Part shown: in pieces, positions 22,218 through 35,800 of the stretch | How positions within the stretch are numbered: position 1 is the stretch's first letter | How the letters are laid out: each line of letters starts with the position of its first letter | Assembly: GCA_019188255.1 (NCBI GenBank) | Contig: JAETXT010000014.1 | Location: 1,178,001-1,242,000, forward strand | From: Verticillium longisporum | Lineage: Eukaryota; Ascomycota; Sordariomycetes; Glomerellales; Plectosphaerellaceae | Length of the DNA: 64,000 bases | Direction of reading: 5' to 3' | Notes under the pieces: model-generated | What the model saw: the letters and a program-made list of their open reading frames with translations, nothing else | The model's database searches: none | Told to the model about the DNA's origin: nothing | Program-made: the position numbers and the translations under genes

Positions 22218-25200
22218 AGATGAGGTCGACACAGACTGCTGCGGTCGCGGCTGCATCTTAGCTCGAGGTTGGTCATTACACCAACCACGGTCTGCAGCTG
22301 GCTCACCCGCCCCCACGAGATCGAGAGAGGGGAAGCAAGGGTCCTGTTACTGCCCCTCATTGCTCGTCATAAGCCGACAGCGGCCTCAATTGCCTGGATG
22401 GGAACCAGCCGCGATATCGCCAAACTCCCTGGCCCCCTCCCCCGGTAGACCAGTCTCAACGTTACCTCTCAATCTGCGTGGATGTTAGGTGAGGTATGTG
22501 CAGGCCCCAGTAGCACCCCAGCCCAATGCGGCGCATCGTGGCCTCCACACTTTCCAGTTGAGCAACCCAAGACATCTTGCCTTGCAGGAGGTGTGCGAGC
22601 GCGCAGGGATTTGAGGGGCAAAGAGCCTCCTGCGACGAAGCGGTGAGCGAGCGGCGCGTATCGCCCTGCGGAAAGCGTGGCCACCAACATGAGGTTGCTT
22701 CTTTTACATTCCAATGCCTTCATTCTCCTGTCTTCTGGGGTGATTTAGCCTGCAGGTCGGAAATCTGGGGTTTCTGTGCTTCCGTCGACAAGTTGTTCGA
22801 TGGAATTCTGCAACAGGCGCGAAAGGCGCTTCTTCTTTCGGACCCGCCAGCCAAGAGCCAGGGGAGGGAAATGGGTGTGTACATGTATGCGCCTCGGAGC
22901 GACGTCTTGATAGCCCTGGCTGGCGATCCTCTCCAATGCCTCCGAGGACCCCTCATGGACCCCTAAGCACGAGCAATCTTTGACCTAGAATGGCCATCAT
23001 GGTTGCAAGAGCGACGTAGAAACCAGGTTGACGTGTGCAATGTGGCACATCTCCTGGATCCGACCTCACTTGACCTCTCCGCTCTGCCCGACAGCCAAGA
23101 CGTTCCTGGGATGAGGATGACTGCCCCACGAGTCAAGCGACTACATCAGGAAGGCAATGTGTGCTGCCCGCACGATCCATTGGCTGAGACAATGGTGCAC
23201 CATCTGTCCAGGAGCCGACCATGCATCGTCCTTACTGGCCCGCGTTCTGGCAGTTCACCTTTGGACGGCCCTTGAGACATCGATGATTGGGGATCATTCC
23301 AGTACCATCGACATGCTCAACTGTCCCATCGACAACAATCAGCTGAGAGCAGAGCATGTCTCACGCCCTTGCTTCCGTGTCCGCGGCATGTGATTCACGA
23401 CTACTGCAGTCGATGCAGCCGCTGCAGTCAAAAGGCTGAATTATCGGTCGGCCGGTCTCTTGGTTTGGCCCTTGTTTCACCGTTTTAGGGGGGATGCACG
23501 ACAGGTGAGGGGTCCTCTTACTAGACTGTGCCCTCCATCGCTGATCCCATCAAGTTTCTGGGCTCAGCGGCCGCAGAAACAAATCCGCGACACTGACCCA
23601 TTCAAGCGTCGATAGGACATAGTTTTGGATGGCGAAATCATTGGACATGTCTGTAATGATAGCCTCTTCTGATTGTCGGTTTGTCAGGTGCGATTCGCTG
23701 CATCACTGCAAGATGGGCACTGCTCCTGACCCGCTGTCTGGTCGTCGTCAGCTCTGGCGGCTCATACTTCGGACGTGAGAAGACATGTCTACATGATAGA
23801 GACCACATGACGAGAGAGTCCAACGGCAGCCCCGGCACCACAAGCCTCAGAGGATGCATTACACGCACACCACCTTTCGTTGAAAAGAAGCCTGGAGTGG
23901 GATAATCAATCGTGGTGTGATCAGCGTGGCAACCACCACAAGAAATAGCAGATGGGCGCACATTCCATATCAAAGCCTCCTTCCACCAGAACAACGGCCC
24001 TGACCTGGCCCTGACCTGACGATCCAGGGGCGGTGAGGATCTCTGCTTGCAGGAGGGTTGGTGATCTATCCGGTTCAGGCGTACGGTGGCTCGACATCCC
24101 ATACGCATCAATATGTCTGTTGCTTGCATGTTGGGATGGCAAGCTTTTTGTATGCTTTACCTCCTTGACAAATTGCACGTCGTCGCTGGGTCCGGATCGA
24201 TGCTCATCGTGGAGCACATCTGGGTGCAATATTCATATGAACAATCAAAGCAACCCCGCGTAAGACCGCGATTTTCTTGGAGTACGCGGCCGTTTGGCGC
24301 GGGATTTGGAGGCCTGGGTGGTGATCGCTGTGCTTTAGTCACCGACTGAGTCCGGAGTATAGGGTAGGACGCCTTGCACGAATACGGCGTGGCTGCAGGT
24401 GTGAGGTGTGCCCCATGTAGTTGTGACCTGGTGGGGTGGAGGGGCGATTGCAGGGGTTGTACCAGCAAGATGACATCCATCGCGCCAAACAACGAGGCCT
24501 ATCGTGCATCAGTAGTTGTGCCCAATTTACCAATCAACCAGCATCGCGGCATCTGGTACGGTGGACCATGACATAATTGTCGTCTGGTGCCGAGGATTTG
24601 CATCTCGAGAATGCGCTGGCTGGAGAAAAATGTGTTATATTCGCGAAAAGCTGCTCGGAGAGTCCCAACTGGGTCTCCTGGGCACTCCTGCAACGGGATT
24701 TGGTGACGCATTGCTTATTAGCAACCTTACTACGTACACTTAATATGTGCGCACCATGAAATGAGGAGCTCATGTGAAGCCAGACGGAATAGGAGCCTGT
24801 TTCCGAAGAGCAGATGGCACGCCCAAAAGCGCCATGAAGGACACGATGTGCGGAACGGGAGGTTGGAGGGATCGTCGGCGGGAACAAGCGGGACGAGTCG
24901 TGATAAATTTAACCAGGCTGGCTCTGCACTGCTGGCGGGCAGCCGGGAGCTCGCCATGACGGTCCCGTGATTTCCTGGTTGGGGCATGGCGTGCGTAGTT
25001 GGCTCAAATGGGAATGAGTAGGCAACAATTTGAAATCGGGACAATACTGGCAAAGCGGCCGAAGGCGCCACAGGATGCAATAGCGCTGAGAGAACTACCG
25101 TACTTATTAGAGTTGCCCTTGGCGTGCGCCTGTCATGCCAGACACAGCGCAGGCCATTCGGCAGAGTTGAGACTGGTAGAAGCAAGACACCACTCGGAAA

Positions 25201-27630
25201 TCAATGGAGACGGCATCAAAGGGCATGGCATGTCTTGCGTGCCGACTGGAGAAGGCGGCGAGGAAATGAGGTGTGATTGTAGGTGTTCATGATTTGGGCC
25301 GTCGGCAACGCTGATTTGTCGTTACGCGTGTTCGAGGCTGATTACCACGTCTTCTGGGCCGTGTCGTGCCCTACCTGATTGGAATGTCGAGCGAACGTCT
25401 TCCCATGTGGACGGCTAGCATCAAACAGCTTCGTCAGTGCAGTGGCATGTTGTCTGTCTTCTGTCCTTTGTTGTCGTAGCGAGGGGAATTCTGGTACTCG
25501 AGGCGGCGGGCGTTGTTTCCGACGAAAGCCCCATATGTTTTTCCTTGGTAGCGTGCCAAGTAGCGGACGGTAAACAGGAGGGGTGCGACGATCCCTGATG
25601 CTGGTGCGCATGAAAGTGGAATCTCCCCTTCGAAAAGCGCGAAGGGTACTGAATCTCGAAAACAAGGCTCGAAGGCTCTTGGCTTCTCCGGAGCTGGTTT
25701 GTGACCGCGTCGGTGCCGTCGGCCGTCTCCACGGCGGAGTGGTTCACGGCCACGCCGTGCCTGTCAGAGGTCGATCGCCGTCTGACGATATTCCTCGACT
25801 GACTCTTGCGCGCGCGATGAGCTCCAATTTCACCTTCACCGTCTCTTTGCATCGTGCATCATCAGCCTCATGAATTTCGGCAGATGTACCGACAAGCGGT
25901 CTGGTGGATCTGCTAGAGGTGTTCGCATGGCGAGTGGTCGTCGAGCGGCATTGGGCTTCGGACGAAGCGCGCGACAATCTGCTCGTCGATGTCATCGTGC
26001 CCACAATGCCCACCACAACACCAGTCGATGAGATTCACGATGTGTGCTAACATTTCGTGACTGGGTAAACAGGTCACGCCAGTCGCTTCGGCAGCGGAAT
26101 GTTTCTCCATCTGCGCATCCTGCTGCGTTGCCAAGACAGCAGGTGAGCAGGCCACAAATTCAACCCACACACCCACAAAACCGCCAGGAGGGTAGAAAGT
26201 GAAAGAGAGACTGGGAGATCGAGAGGAAGAGATGGTGGTCCGGGCCATCCTGGGCACATCACAATGTGCCACCCACCCTTCAGGCCCCACGTCGCACGTC
26301 CTCGAGGCCCAAGACACGAGAGGCCCGAATCTCTCGACCGCAATCGTGACTGCGCGGCAGCGACTCTCAGCTGATCATTGGGCTGTGGTCATGGGCGAGG
26401 CTGGGCTGTCATATGGCTGGGGTGCTGATGCCATCCAGAGGGGACCTTGTGCCCAAAAACAGGAACAAGGAGACGGCGGGCAGCGAAGCTGACTGTATCG
26501 TGATACATCTAGCGGCGAGGTTCGTTCGGGGAGATGAGGTGGGTTAGGAAAAGGGACAGATGCAAAAAGAAAGGCCGTGCAGCAGCCATGCAGTGCTGGT
26601 GCATCTCGTCCGTTGAGGTGAGGCATGAAGCATGAGGCAGGAGCATGAAAGTCGTGCAGCAGCAGGAGCGACGAGAGCAGGCACAACAGCCAATGATGCC
26701 TCCACAGGCCGGGTGCTGGGTGATCGTGCTTTGGGTGGTGCAGCTGCTGTTGGCACCTCGTCGTCGCTTCCTCTGCGGCGGCAAACGGGCGAGATGAGCG
26801 AAGAAAGCCACTACGGGCATGCCTACTGGCGTCGCATTCGTCCCAAAGTACCTGGTACAAAGCGCCAAGCCCGACTGCTCAGTCAATCAGCAAATGACCG
26901 CCCGCTCGCCAGGATGCCAGGGTCTACGCTAGCTTTGCCAGTGGAGACGTGTGGAACATGTTCAGGGCACCCTGGTGCGCCCATCTCTGCACGAGCCCAC
27001 CAGTCACTCGCAGGCAGTCGTGCTTGGTGTGTTGCTGTCGCTGCTGCCGCCACGAACACTTCAGGTCGTCAAGGCATTGGGGGTAGCTGAAGGGGCTTCC
27101 CTGACTTTCAGAAATCCCAGGTCCCCTGCCCATGCCCCTCCCCCCCCATGTTGCCCATCGCACATCGCCCATTGCCCAGTGCCAGGCCTGAAGTCCCCCA
27201 TCCAGCGCTCAGCAGATTTTGGCAGGCACTTGCCATTGTTATTATTAAACCCAGACCCCTTCCAGCCTCCCCTCCATCACCGAAAAAGACCCCTTCTTTT
27301 CCCTCACTCCGTCACTGTCGCTGTCTTCAGTGCAGCCAGAGTAGAGCGAGCATCATCGCGGAGGGGATCCATAGCCGGGTACCCAAACCGCGTCCCTTCG
27401 ATCCTCCCTACCTACCTCTCGACCTTGCGACTACCTTACCTCGTCGCCCTCCTCCTCCTCCTCCTCAAGGCCTCCGAAGCCAACCTCCGACCCTCGACTC
27501 GACCCCCTCGCCTCACTCCTCCAGTCCACGACGGCGAGGCATCTAGATTGCCAGTATCGAACAAGGGTACTGAACAAGAGGAGAACTTCGATAGTAGATT
27601 CGAAGAATACTCTTTCTCTTATCGTACGTG

Positions 27631-28183
27631 GTAAGTCACGCCGTTCAATTTTTGCGCTGCCTGCCTTTTCTTGTATCACTCTGTCCGACTGAATGGGTTC
27701 CCGCTTCACTCGACTCGACTCGACTCGACCCGGCTGCTTTGCAACACTATGCCTGCTGCTCAACTTCGCGCCGCCTGTGATCGCTTCATTCTGCATCCTG
27801 TTCATTGTATCAGCGGCCAACTGTGCAAACCTATCGCCTCGCACCCACTTGCCTGTCCAATGTCGTGAGAGTGTCCGACTCGTGTGCCTGCGTACGTTCG
27901 ACGTTACTCGCCACGGCCGCGAGCCCGTCAGCGTCTTTCGGGTCATCATTTACCTTGCACTTGCCCTTCTTTTGCACCACCAGTGCTACATGGCGAAACG
28001 CTGTGTCCAACCATTTGGTCTTGTCCCTCGAACCGTACCTGGAAAAACCTCGCAGCGTTGCGTTATATCAGCGGGAAGGGGCTCTCTGCCCGATGACCAG
28101 ATTTTTCTTTTGAATTCAGGGAATCAACCAAGGATTTTGCACTGACAGGTTCTATCAAACAGGTCTCGGTGCTGCCGATTCAG
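27631..28183 (+). other. Possible 5'-leader intron of the LRR gene
   Basis: A donor GTAAGT at 27631 follows a C/T-rich stretch typical of ascomycete leaders. CTGACAG near 28142 and GATTCAG ending at 28183 are plausible acceptors before the start codon at 28312. This rests on splice-signal appearance only. Confidence 0.3.
27711..27730. repeat. (CGACT)n pentanucleotide run
   Basis: About four tandem CGACT units lie within the presumed leader of the LRR gene, 600 bp before its start codon. It is a simple-sequence repeat with no coding role. Confidence 0.7.
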
Positions 28184-28311
28184 ACACTCCGCGCTTCTTG
28201 ACATCGAGAACCTTCCGGCAAGACTTCGCTGTTCTCTGTCGGCGCCTCCATCCTGTAATATCCGACAAAACAACATCTACCAGCCAGCCCCTGATGCGTT
28301 CATCTCCTTGA

Positions 28312-30963
28312 ATGAAGATGGATTCCGAAGACGGGGAGTTTTTCATTAAAGTACGCCCGCAATCTCCTCCACATGGTTCCCCTTGCGTCTAACACTCTTG
28401 TCAGCAATTGGCCAGTTTTGTGCGCACGCACGAGAAGGCACTTGCCAATGCTCTACAGTTCAGACGACAGACTGTCTCCCGCCATGGCTCTTCGCAGAGC
28501 GTAAGCTCTGCCACGGTGCCGCAGTCGCCTTCGACACTCCCCGAACGGCCATCGACGTCTGCCTCTACCTCTTCCGGACTTGCCGCTGCCCTGTCACTGG
28601 GCTCCTTGAGCTTCACTTCCCACAGCGTCAAGTCGGCCAAGCTTGCCCTGACCCCTCATCACCTATTCTATCTTCTTTCTCGATTCGAGGAACTCGGCAC
28701 CCCTGTTGGACCCATGAAGATTAGGCTGGAGAATCTGCATGACAGTTCGACCTCGGCCAATTATGTGTCCTTCCTCGGCAACACTCAGCGCTCTAGGAGC
28801 CGCGAATCTGATGTTGGCTCCATTCACTCGGTGTCCAGTGTGCGAAGCGTTGTGTCTGGCATGTCTGCTCTCTGGGCCAGTTTTGGCATCGGTGCCAGTA
28901 TCTCTGCGGCTCGCACAGAGAGGCAGAAGGCTGCTCTACAAGCCGATCTTAAATATCTCTACTCCGCGTTCACCAAGATTCCGTGCCTCCGGCTTTCGCC
29001 TGACTGGCGCGCCCGCCTGATTCGTGGCTATGAGGAGTTTCCGTTCGATTCGGCTGTGCCGCTCTATGTCTTCAAGAACGTCCAAGCTCTCGAGGTCAGC
29101 AGCATAGACTTCCGGCAGTTCTTTGGCTGGGACCGTCTCGCCGACCAGCTTCGCTCTTTGACGCTGAAGCGTGCTGGCGTGGACGATCCTGCTGACATTC
29201 TTATTGACATTGTCCTGGATGACATGGATAAACGTCGAAGACGCACCTCGAAGTCGCAATCCTCCCCAACAACGCCGTGGCCTACGAGTACTAGTCCGCG
29301 ACGCAGTCCCAACACACCTCATGCCGAGCTTCACCGTTCTGCCTCTGCACCGGGCTCTCCTGACCCACAAAGTCATGGGGACATGCGGGTTGGCTCCATG
29401 ACTCCCAGCGACCATACTCTGGAGGTTGGCTCTGGAGACGGCAGGCGAATGTCTCTCGCCAGGGCCGAAACAGACGAACCTAGGTCCCCGACAAAGTCCA
29501 ATAGGCCGCGTAGTAACTCTCCGACGCGACCTATGGCCTCCCGCAACACCTCCACCAACGTACGAGGTGGCCATAAAGTCCGGAGATCCGGCTCAGGGAG
29601 CTCGCATTCCAGCCTGTCCGACTCTTGGCATCACGCTCGTCCAGGGAGCTCGTCCAATATGCTCAATATGGGCATCTTGCCGGCCTCAAAGTGGCGCTTC
29701 CTCAAACATTTGAGCTTGCCCGATAACTCCATGACATCGATTCCCGCCTCGAGCTTGGCCCCACTGGCCAACACATTGCACTCCCTCGACCTGTCCTCGA
29801 ACTTGTTCGTGCAAATCCCTGACAGCCTCGCCACCCTAACCGCACTTCGAGCCCTAAACCTGTCTCACTGCATGATCGACTCGCTGCACTCCCTCACCCG
29901 AAACCCGCTGCCCGCCTACACCGCCCTCCACCTTCGCGGCAACCGCCTTCAGTCACTGGCCGGCGTCGAGAAGCTGTATCCGTTAGAGCGTCTTGATCTG
30001 AGGGATAATCGCATAACTGACCCGCTGGAGGTTGCCAGACTCACCGGTATACCCGACATTCGCGAGATTTGGGTCGAGGGAAATCCGTTCACTAAAACTC
30101 ATCGGGACTACCGCATTACAATATTTAATCTGTTCCGGAAAACTCCGGGCTACACAGAAGATATTGTTATCGACAACGTAGGCCCTAGCTACTCGGAACG
30201 GCGATACCTTGTTGAAAGGGCGCCTGTCCCTGCTGCAGTGCCAGTTGTCAAGGCTCCGACCGCCGATCTGCCTGCGGTTGATGTGAGCAAGCCTGCGATC
30301 ATATACGATGAGCCCGTGGAAGCCCTCTCCTCATCGCGAAAGGAACGGCCCACACCCAAGGCCGTCACCAGCGAAGTCAACACCAGCTCGACCAGACGTC
30401 GAAAGGCGCCAAAGCGACGCATTGTCGACCTTGCGACCCCAGAACCCGTCTTGACCGCCGCCGCTGCCCCAGCCGTATCGCCTTCTGCTTCTGCAGGCAT
30501 CAGGGTAGTGACGGAGAATGTCCCGACCGCCAAGCCCGTTTCAGATACCTATCGGACGACCCAACTGCCGAAGGAGCAGTTACTTCCTCCCGTGGTCCTG
30601 TCTGATACACGAAAGGGAATCTCCCAGCCAGCAATGCCACGATTTGATGCGACCGTAGTGCCCGAGCTTCCTCCTCTTTACACATCCGAGAACGGAATTA
30701 ATGGTTGGAAGGGTTCCCAAGAATGGGACGTCAGCGGCGAACTATACCGCCAGAAGATTGAGGCGCTCCGGGACAAAGTGGGCAATGGGTATCTCAGTGC
30801 GCTCAGTGAGGAGAGCTGGGATCCCTCTCGTCCACCGACCTATACCGTGCCCACTTTCAGCGCCGGCTCAACCATACGGTCCAGCCCTACCACTCCACAC
30901 ACTTCCAGCACTCATACCCAACCACAACCGTCGCCTATCCTCAGTGGACGCACGCTCGGCTAA
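28312..30963 (+). CDS. Leucine-rich repeat protein, STK11-interacting-protein-like
   Basis: Exons: 28312-28350 and 28405-30963 (GTACGC...GTCAG, phase 0), giving 865 aa if the first ATG is used (863 from ATG 28318). The conserved N-terminal region (about residues 14-290) includes LTPHHLFYLLSRFEELGTPV and LYVFKNVQALEVSSIDFRQF. A long Ser/Pro-rich disordered segment follows, then LRRs at about 441-590 (LSLPDNSMTSIP, HSLDLSSNLF, ALNLSHCMIDSL, LHLRGNRLQSL, ERLDLRDNRIT) capped by EIWVEGNPFTKTHRDYR. The rest is disordered. The order of an N-terminal platform, 'RLxxLxxxG' strand and LRRs ending in WVEGNP resembles animal STK11IP (LIP1), a partner of the LKB1 kinase on lysosomes; orthology is inference. 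Sog2-type LRR proteins are the alternative. No membrane segment. Confidence 0.82.
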
Positions 30964-32830
30964 GTCCCAGACCAGTCTTTGCATATGATACCCCCTTCAC
31001 TCCTCATGATATTTCATGATACCCCAACTGGCCCGAGATTCTACGGTTCTCAACTAAAGCATCGCTTTAGCTTGATACTCGAGGAGAGCCACCACCCCTT
31101 CACTTCACCCTTTTGATTGCCTGTTTAAGTACTTTTTGAGCATGTATTTTTTGAGAGCATAGCGTATACGGCGTTTGGACGAGGCGGGTGGATCTTTTCG
31201 AATTCGATTTTGACCTTTCTTCACTTTCTACCACTGAGTTGGACATGGTTTCATGATTCATTCCGGCTGTAGGTCTTGTTCTGCTGCTGGATGTTGCAGA
31301 AGGGATGCTGCTGTGGTCTATTTTTCACTTCACTTCACTTTGACAACGGCGTTTGTGAGAGGAGCGAAGTTTTTCGCACATTGGTGGCTCTTGTCCATTG
31401 TTAGCATGGAAGAAGGGAAAAAAGACGCACCTGTTCGCGTGGAAGGCACTATTGCATGCAGATAGGGGCGGACCGCAGGTCAATATGAGTTGGTGTTTGG
31501 TTCTCATACATGAGAGACACGCATTCCACTTTTCAACAACTGACTTTCTGTGCTACACCTGATTTGACTTTGTTGAAGAAAGGGCGGCTGCCACTGGGAC
31601 TGCGCCAGGCAGACAAATGATGGCATCCCTGTCTTATCTCGAATGGAACAGGTCGTCAACACCGCTGTGGTTGAACAGTAGGCGGCTCAAATGGCTGCTG
31701 GGCGAGAGGGGACCAGGGCCAGGGTAAGCTTTGCCTCTTGTCGCAGAGTGGCACGGACTTGAGTAAGGTGACGGGATCGACAGTTGTGGAAACCTGGGGT
31801 AAATTGAATCAATAAAGAATCTCTCTTTCCCCTTGGCTGGCTGGCGTCAAATGAGCTCCGCATTGGGGGACGTGGCATTGAGGTCAGGGACAGCCGTGGA
31901 TTTGCGCTCACGGCATGATTGGCTGCTCCCCCCCGGCCTGGTGTTTGGACAATTTGGCGGCTAGAACATGTATCTGTCATTGCTAGTGGTGTTGCGGAGA
32001 GCAAGGTCGGACTAACTAGGCCAATGGGCAGCCCTACGACATCTAGAACCTCAAAGACATTCTTGTTTCTCCCACCAAAGCCGCCTTGCTCCTCAATGGT
32101 TGAGTTCTGGTTTTTACTGTTGACTTCGAAGGTTTCTCTTTGTTTTCTTTTGCCACCTCGCCGAGGGTATGAGACGCAACGCGATGAGTGTTCGTGAATT
32201 TGTGGTCACCGTGACGCAAGATATTGCTAGCTTGCAATTGAATGCCGGTGGAAGAAAATGCCACGAGTACAAAACGGAAAAAATTGAGCCGTTCCAAATG
32301 GCACTCACGATCATCGCATGCTAATGTTCAGTGTGCAACGCCGCAACGAAGAGGCCATGTCGATTCCGCTACACATGCTAAAAATGGATGACTAAGCCGC
32401 TCCGGGCAGAGCCCCCCTCCCCCTGCCTCACGCTGGAGTGTGGGGCGGCACCCACCTTGACGTTCCGGCATGGCCCACTTTGGCCTCTGGCCTGGGTGAA
32501 GTGGGCACACAGACAGGCCAAGCTGGTAGGTGCGCGAGGTGCGCTTGCGATTAAGGGGGCAACCAGGTCCGTGCGTTCCAACTTCACGCGTTGACTATGT
32601 TTTCGTGAGGAGACTCTACAACCTGCATTTTGAATACGGCCAGATCCCTACAATACCCAGAGGCATTCATCGAGGGCTTGCAGACCTATCACGCCGTCCA
32701 AAGCTTTGGTTGTGACCCGGGCGAACGCGCTTCTGCGCATCCACGCAAATGCCCCCACCTCCGTCAAGCCGCATCACGAGTCTCCGCGCCTCCACCCACG
32801 ACGCGGTGATTGACCATTCCGATCATCTCG
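30964..32830. other. Intergenic region between LRR gene and NTO1
   Basis: 1.9 kb without recognisable genes. The first part is a probable 3' untranslated region and includes a small hairpin, CTAAAGC-atc-GCTTTAG (31054-31070). T-rich tracts suggesting polyadenylation signals lie around 31130-31200. The remainder probably carries the NTO1 promoter. Confidence 0.5.
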
Positions 32831-35800
32831 ATGACTCGAAAGACCGAAAGAAGTGCAGATACCGAAGCTGAAGACATGGCGTCCAAGCCTGCGACCCCTC
32901 GTCGACCGACTGCGAGCCGCAAGAGGACCAGACCAGCGCCACCATCTGTGTCCTCGACTGCTCTCCTCGGCCTCGACGACGACGCCGTGTCAGCGCCTAC
33001 TACGATCTCCAAACGTCCTAGTCGCGAGCGCATATCCACTCCGACCACTGCCTCGTCGACTCGACCCGTTCGCGACAAGGACGCCGCCACCACACCAGTC
33101 GCGACCTCTTCGCGACCCACGCGAGAGGTGGCCACCCCAACAGCAGCCTCCGCCGCCAGCGCCGCTGCTCGCTCCGAGCCCCCGCCAAAACGAAGGAGAT
33201 ATATACCTGGAGGCGCTGGAGGCGGTGGCCGCTTCATCGAGGAGGATGGCACCATCACCTTCAACGTTCCTAGCGCAATGCGCACCCCGAGACCCCGCGT
33301 GAGCCGCGCGTCCCCGCCACGACTGCTACGATACCGCGGCGGGAGAGAAGCACCCGCATCCGCACGGCGGCTGATCATGGCGATATGGAGTTCAGCTCAG
33401 CTGCCGCGGTCGCAGCTGCTGTTGCCCAGAACGAGGGATACAAGCCTCGCGAGGAGCGCGGGTGGGAGGAGTTCCACCCAAACCTCGACATCGAGGCCAC
33501 CTTCAAGGTCTTTCGCTCGGAAGAGGTCGACGGACTATCTCAACAACCCGCAGCACCAGCGACGCCGGTTGCGCTGTCGTCATCCAACCACGCCTCCAGT
33601 ACGCCACTACGAGAGGTCAACCCCGAGTCCACAGGCAACACTCCGAACCCGGGGGCAGAATCTCAGCCCGGCGCGTCCGAATCACCCCAAAAGCGCCGCG
33701 CTACCCGTCCCACACGAGAATCTGCCTCTTACTTTGCGCTTCGGGAAGTGCCCGCCGCGGCGGTGCCCAAGACGCCCCAAGTCTTGCCCATCAGAAATCA
33801 GACGGCGAAGGAGAGGCTGGACCTGAAAGCACCCTCATATCGTCGCTCTGATCGCATCGTTCAGTTTGAAGGCAAGGGCTTTGGCCAGGCAAGATATGTC
33901 GACAAATCCATGATGAATGTGGGATACCAAGAAAGCGACCAGTACATCCGACCAGAGCGTAGGATGCTCAAGGCAACCGACGCCAATGTCGAGGATGACA
34001 TGGATACCGCGCTCTCCATGAAGCCCGACGGCGAGCCGGCCGCGCCTCTCTCACGTCCGCCCCTGTGGGCCGTGTCGAGTACGATATGGACGAGCAAGAT
34101 GACATGTGGCTCGAAGCTTACAATATTGAGCGGAAGAGCCACGAGCTGGAGCCCATCACTCGCGAGGTCTTCGAAATTGCGTTAACCAAGATCGAAAAGG
34201 AGTGGCACGCATTAGAGAAGCGCATCCCCAAGCCTAATCCGAAGCCACCGCAGACGCACAGGCCGAGGTCGAGTTCAGCAGCCGCCGTCAACGGCGAACC
34301 GCAAGTGGGCGAAGAACAGGACTCAAAATGTGCCATCTGTGATGACGGAGACTGCGAAAACACAAATGCCATTGTCTTCTGCGATGGCTGCGACCTGGCA
34401 GTCCATCAAGAGTGCTATGGTGTGCCCTTTATCCCCGAGGGCCAGTGGCTCTGCAGAAAGTGCCAGCTGATCGGCCGCGGAATACCGGTAAGTGTCTGCA
34501 TGGGCGGCGTCCGAAAGATGATGGAGTCTGACAGCTAACGTTTGACGTCTAGACCTGCATTTTCTGCCCTACGACTGATGGCGCCTTCAAGCAAACCAAC
34601 TCCAGCAAATGGGCTCACCTACTGTGCGCCATGTGGATTCCTGAGGTGTCCTTGGGCAATCATACCTTCATGGAGCCAGTCATGGACGTGGATAAGGTTC
34701 CGAAAACCCGCTGGAAATTAACATGTTACATCTGCGATCAGAAGATGGGAGCCTGCATCCAGTGCAGCAACAAGTCCTGTTATCAGGCATTTCACGTCAC
34801 CTGCGCACGGAGGTCAAGGCTCTTTCTAAGAATGAAGAACAGCCAAGGCGCGCTTGCTGTTCTTGACAACAGCATGATTCTCAAGGCGTACTGCGACAAG
34901 CACTGCCCGCCCGACTACACCAAGGAGAATGGCGTCGCCCAAGCCACGCGGGATGCGAAGCGGTTCTACAAGAAGACCATGAAGGGTCGCATCTGGGCTG
35001 ACAACCAGGTTGTCGCGCACGCGCTGGCGGCGACTCATCGTCACGCCTTGACGGATCATGCCCCTGATGAAAGCCAGATGACTGGCGCGAAGCTGTCCAT
35101 GATGGGCGACAACAAGAAGGGGCAGCCCGGAAAGCCGATATGGAAACTTCCCTCTGGTGCGCCTGTTATTCCTAGGACCGTTTTCGACATCGTCGAAATG
35201 GCTCTTTCTCGATTCCCCTTTAGGAAACGAAAAGATTTCGTCAGCGAAGCGTGTCGGTATTGGACCCTGAAAAGGGAGGCGCGTAGGGGTGCGGCGCTCC
35301 TGAAACGACTGCAATTGCAGATGGAGACCTTTTCGTCCATGGAACTCACTCGTAGGAACTTTGCAGGCATGGGTCCCTCAGGTAAAACCAGGCTGCACAG
35401 GCGGATCGAATTCGCTGAGACGCTACTGCGTGATCTGGAGCAACTCAAGGACCTGTCGGCCAAGGTCGTCGAACGCGAGCAGCTCAAACTTGAGGCTGCT
35501 GAACTTGAGCAGGACTTTGTGGACACATGTTACTTCCCAGTGGCAAAGCTCTTCTTCCCGGTGGTCGAGAAGGCGCTCGCGTAAGTGATCCCCGTGATAT
35601 TACCTCACTTCGTTCTAATTGACAATGTGGCAGGCTGGACAAGGGTGTGTTCTACGACGGGCTGGTGAAGCTTCAGTCACAACTGGACGTTCGCTTCTAC
35701 ACGACGACATTAGCGTTTGCGCATGACCTGTGTGAAGTTATCAGCGTGGGCATCAACACCGAGATCAAGAAAGTGGAGACGGCGGATGAAGAGCTCGTCG

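Larger units (their letters stand above)
19600..28311. other. 8.7-kb interval with no recognised gene
   Basis: The largest gap in the window. Open frames on all six frames are short or overlap one another, and none shows a family motif. The 5' part (19600-20700) holds a long frame continuing out of register from the upstream gene, which I take as chance. CCTACC-type motifs lie at 20676-20706. A small well-formed ORF is at 22110-22217. From about 27140 the sequence turns C/T-rich with CTC and CGACT repeats and a strong GTAAGT at 27631, suggesting a leader exon and intron of the following LRR gene. The middle is neither AT-rich nor repetitive, so I see no transposon. Confidence 0.55.

Noticed and set aside
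26951..27634. Plus-strand frame of 227 codons rich in Pro, Leu and Ser
   Set aside because: It is the C/T-rich leader-like sequence before the LRR gene; no motif, and it ends at a strong GTAAGT donor.
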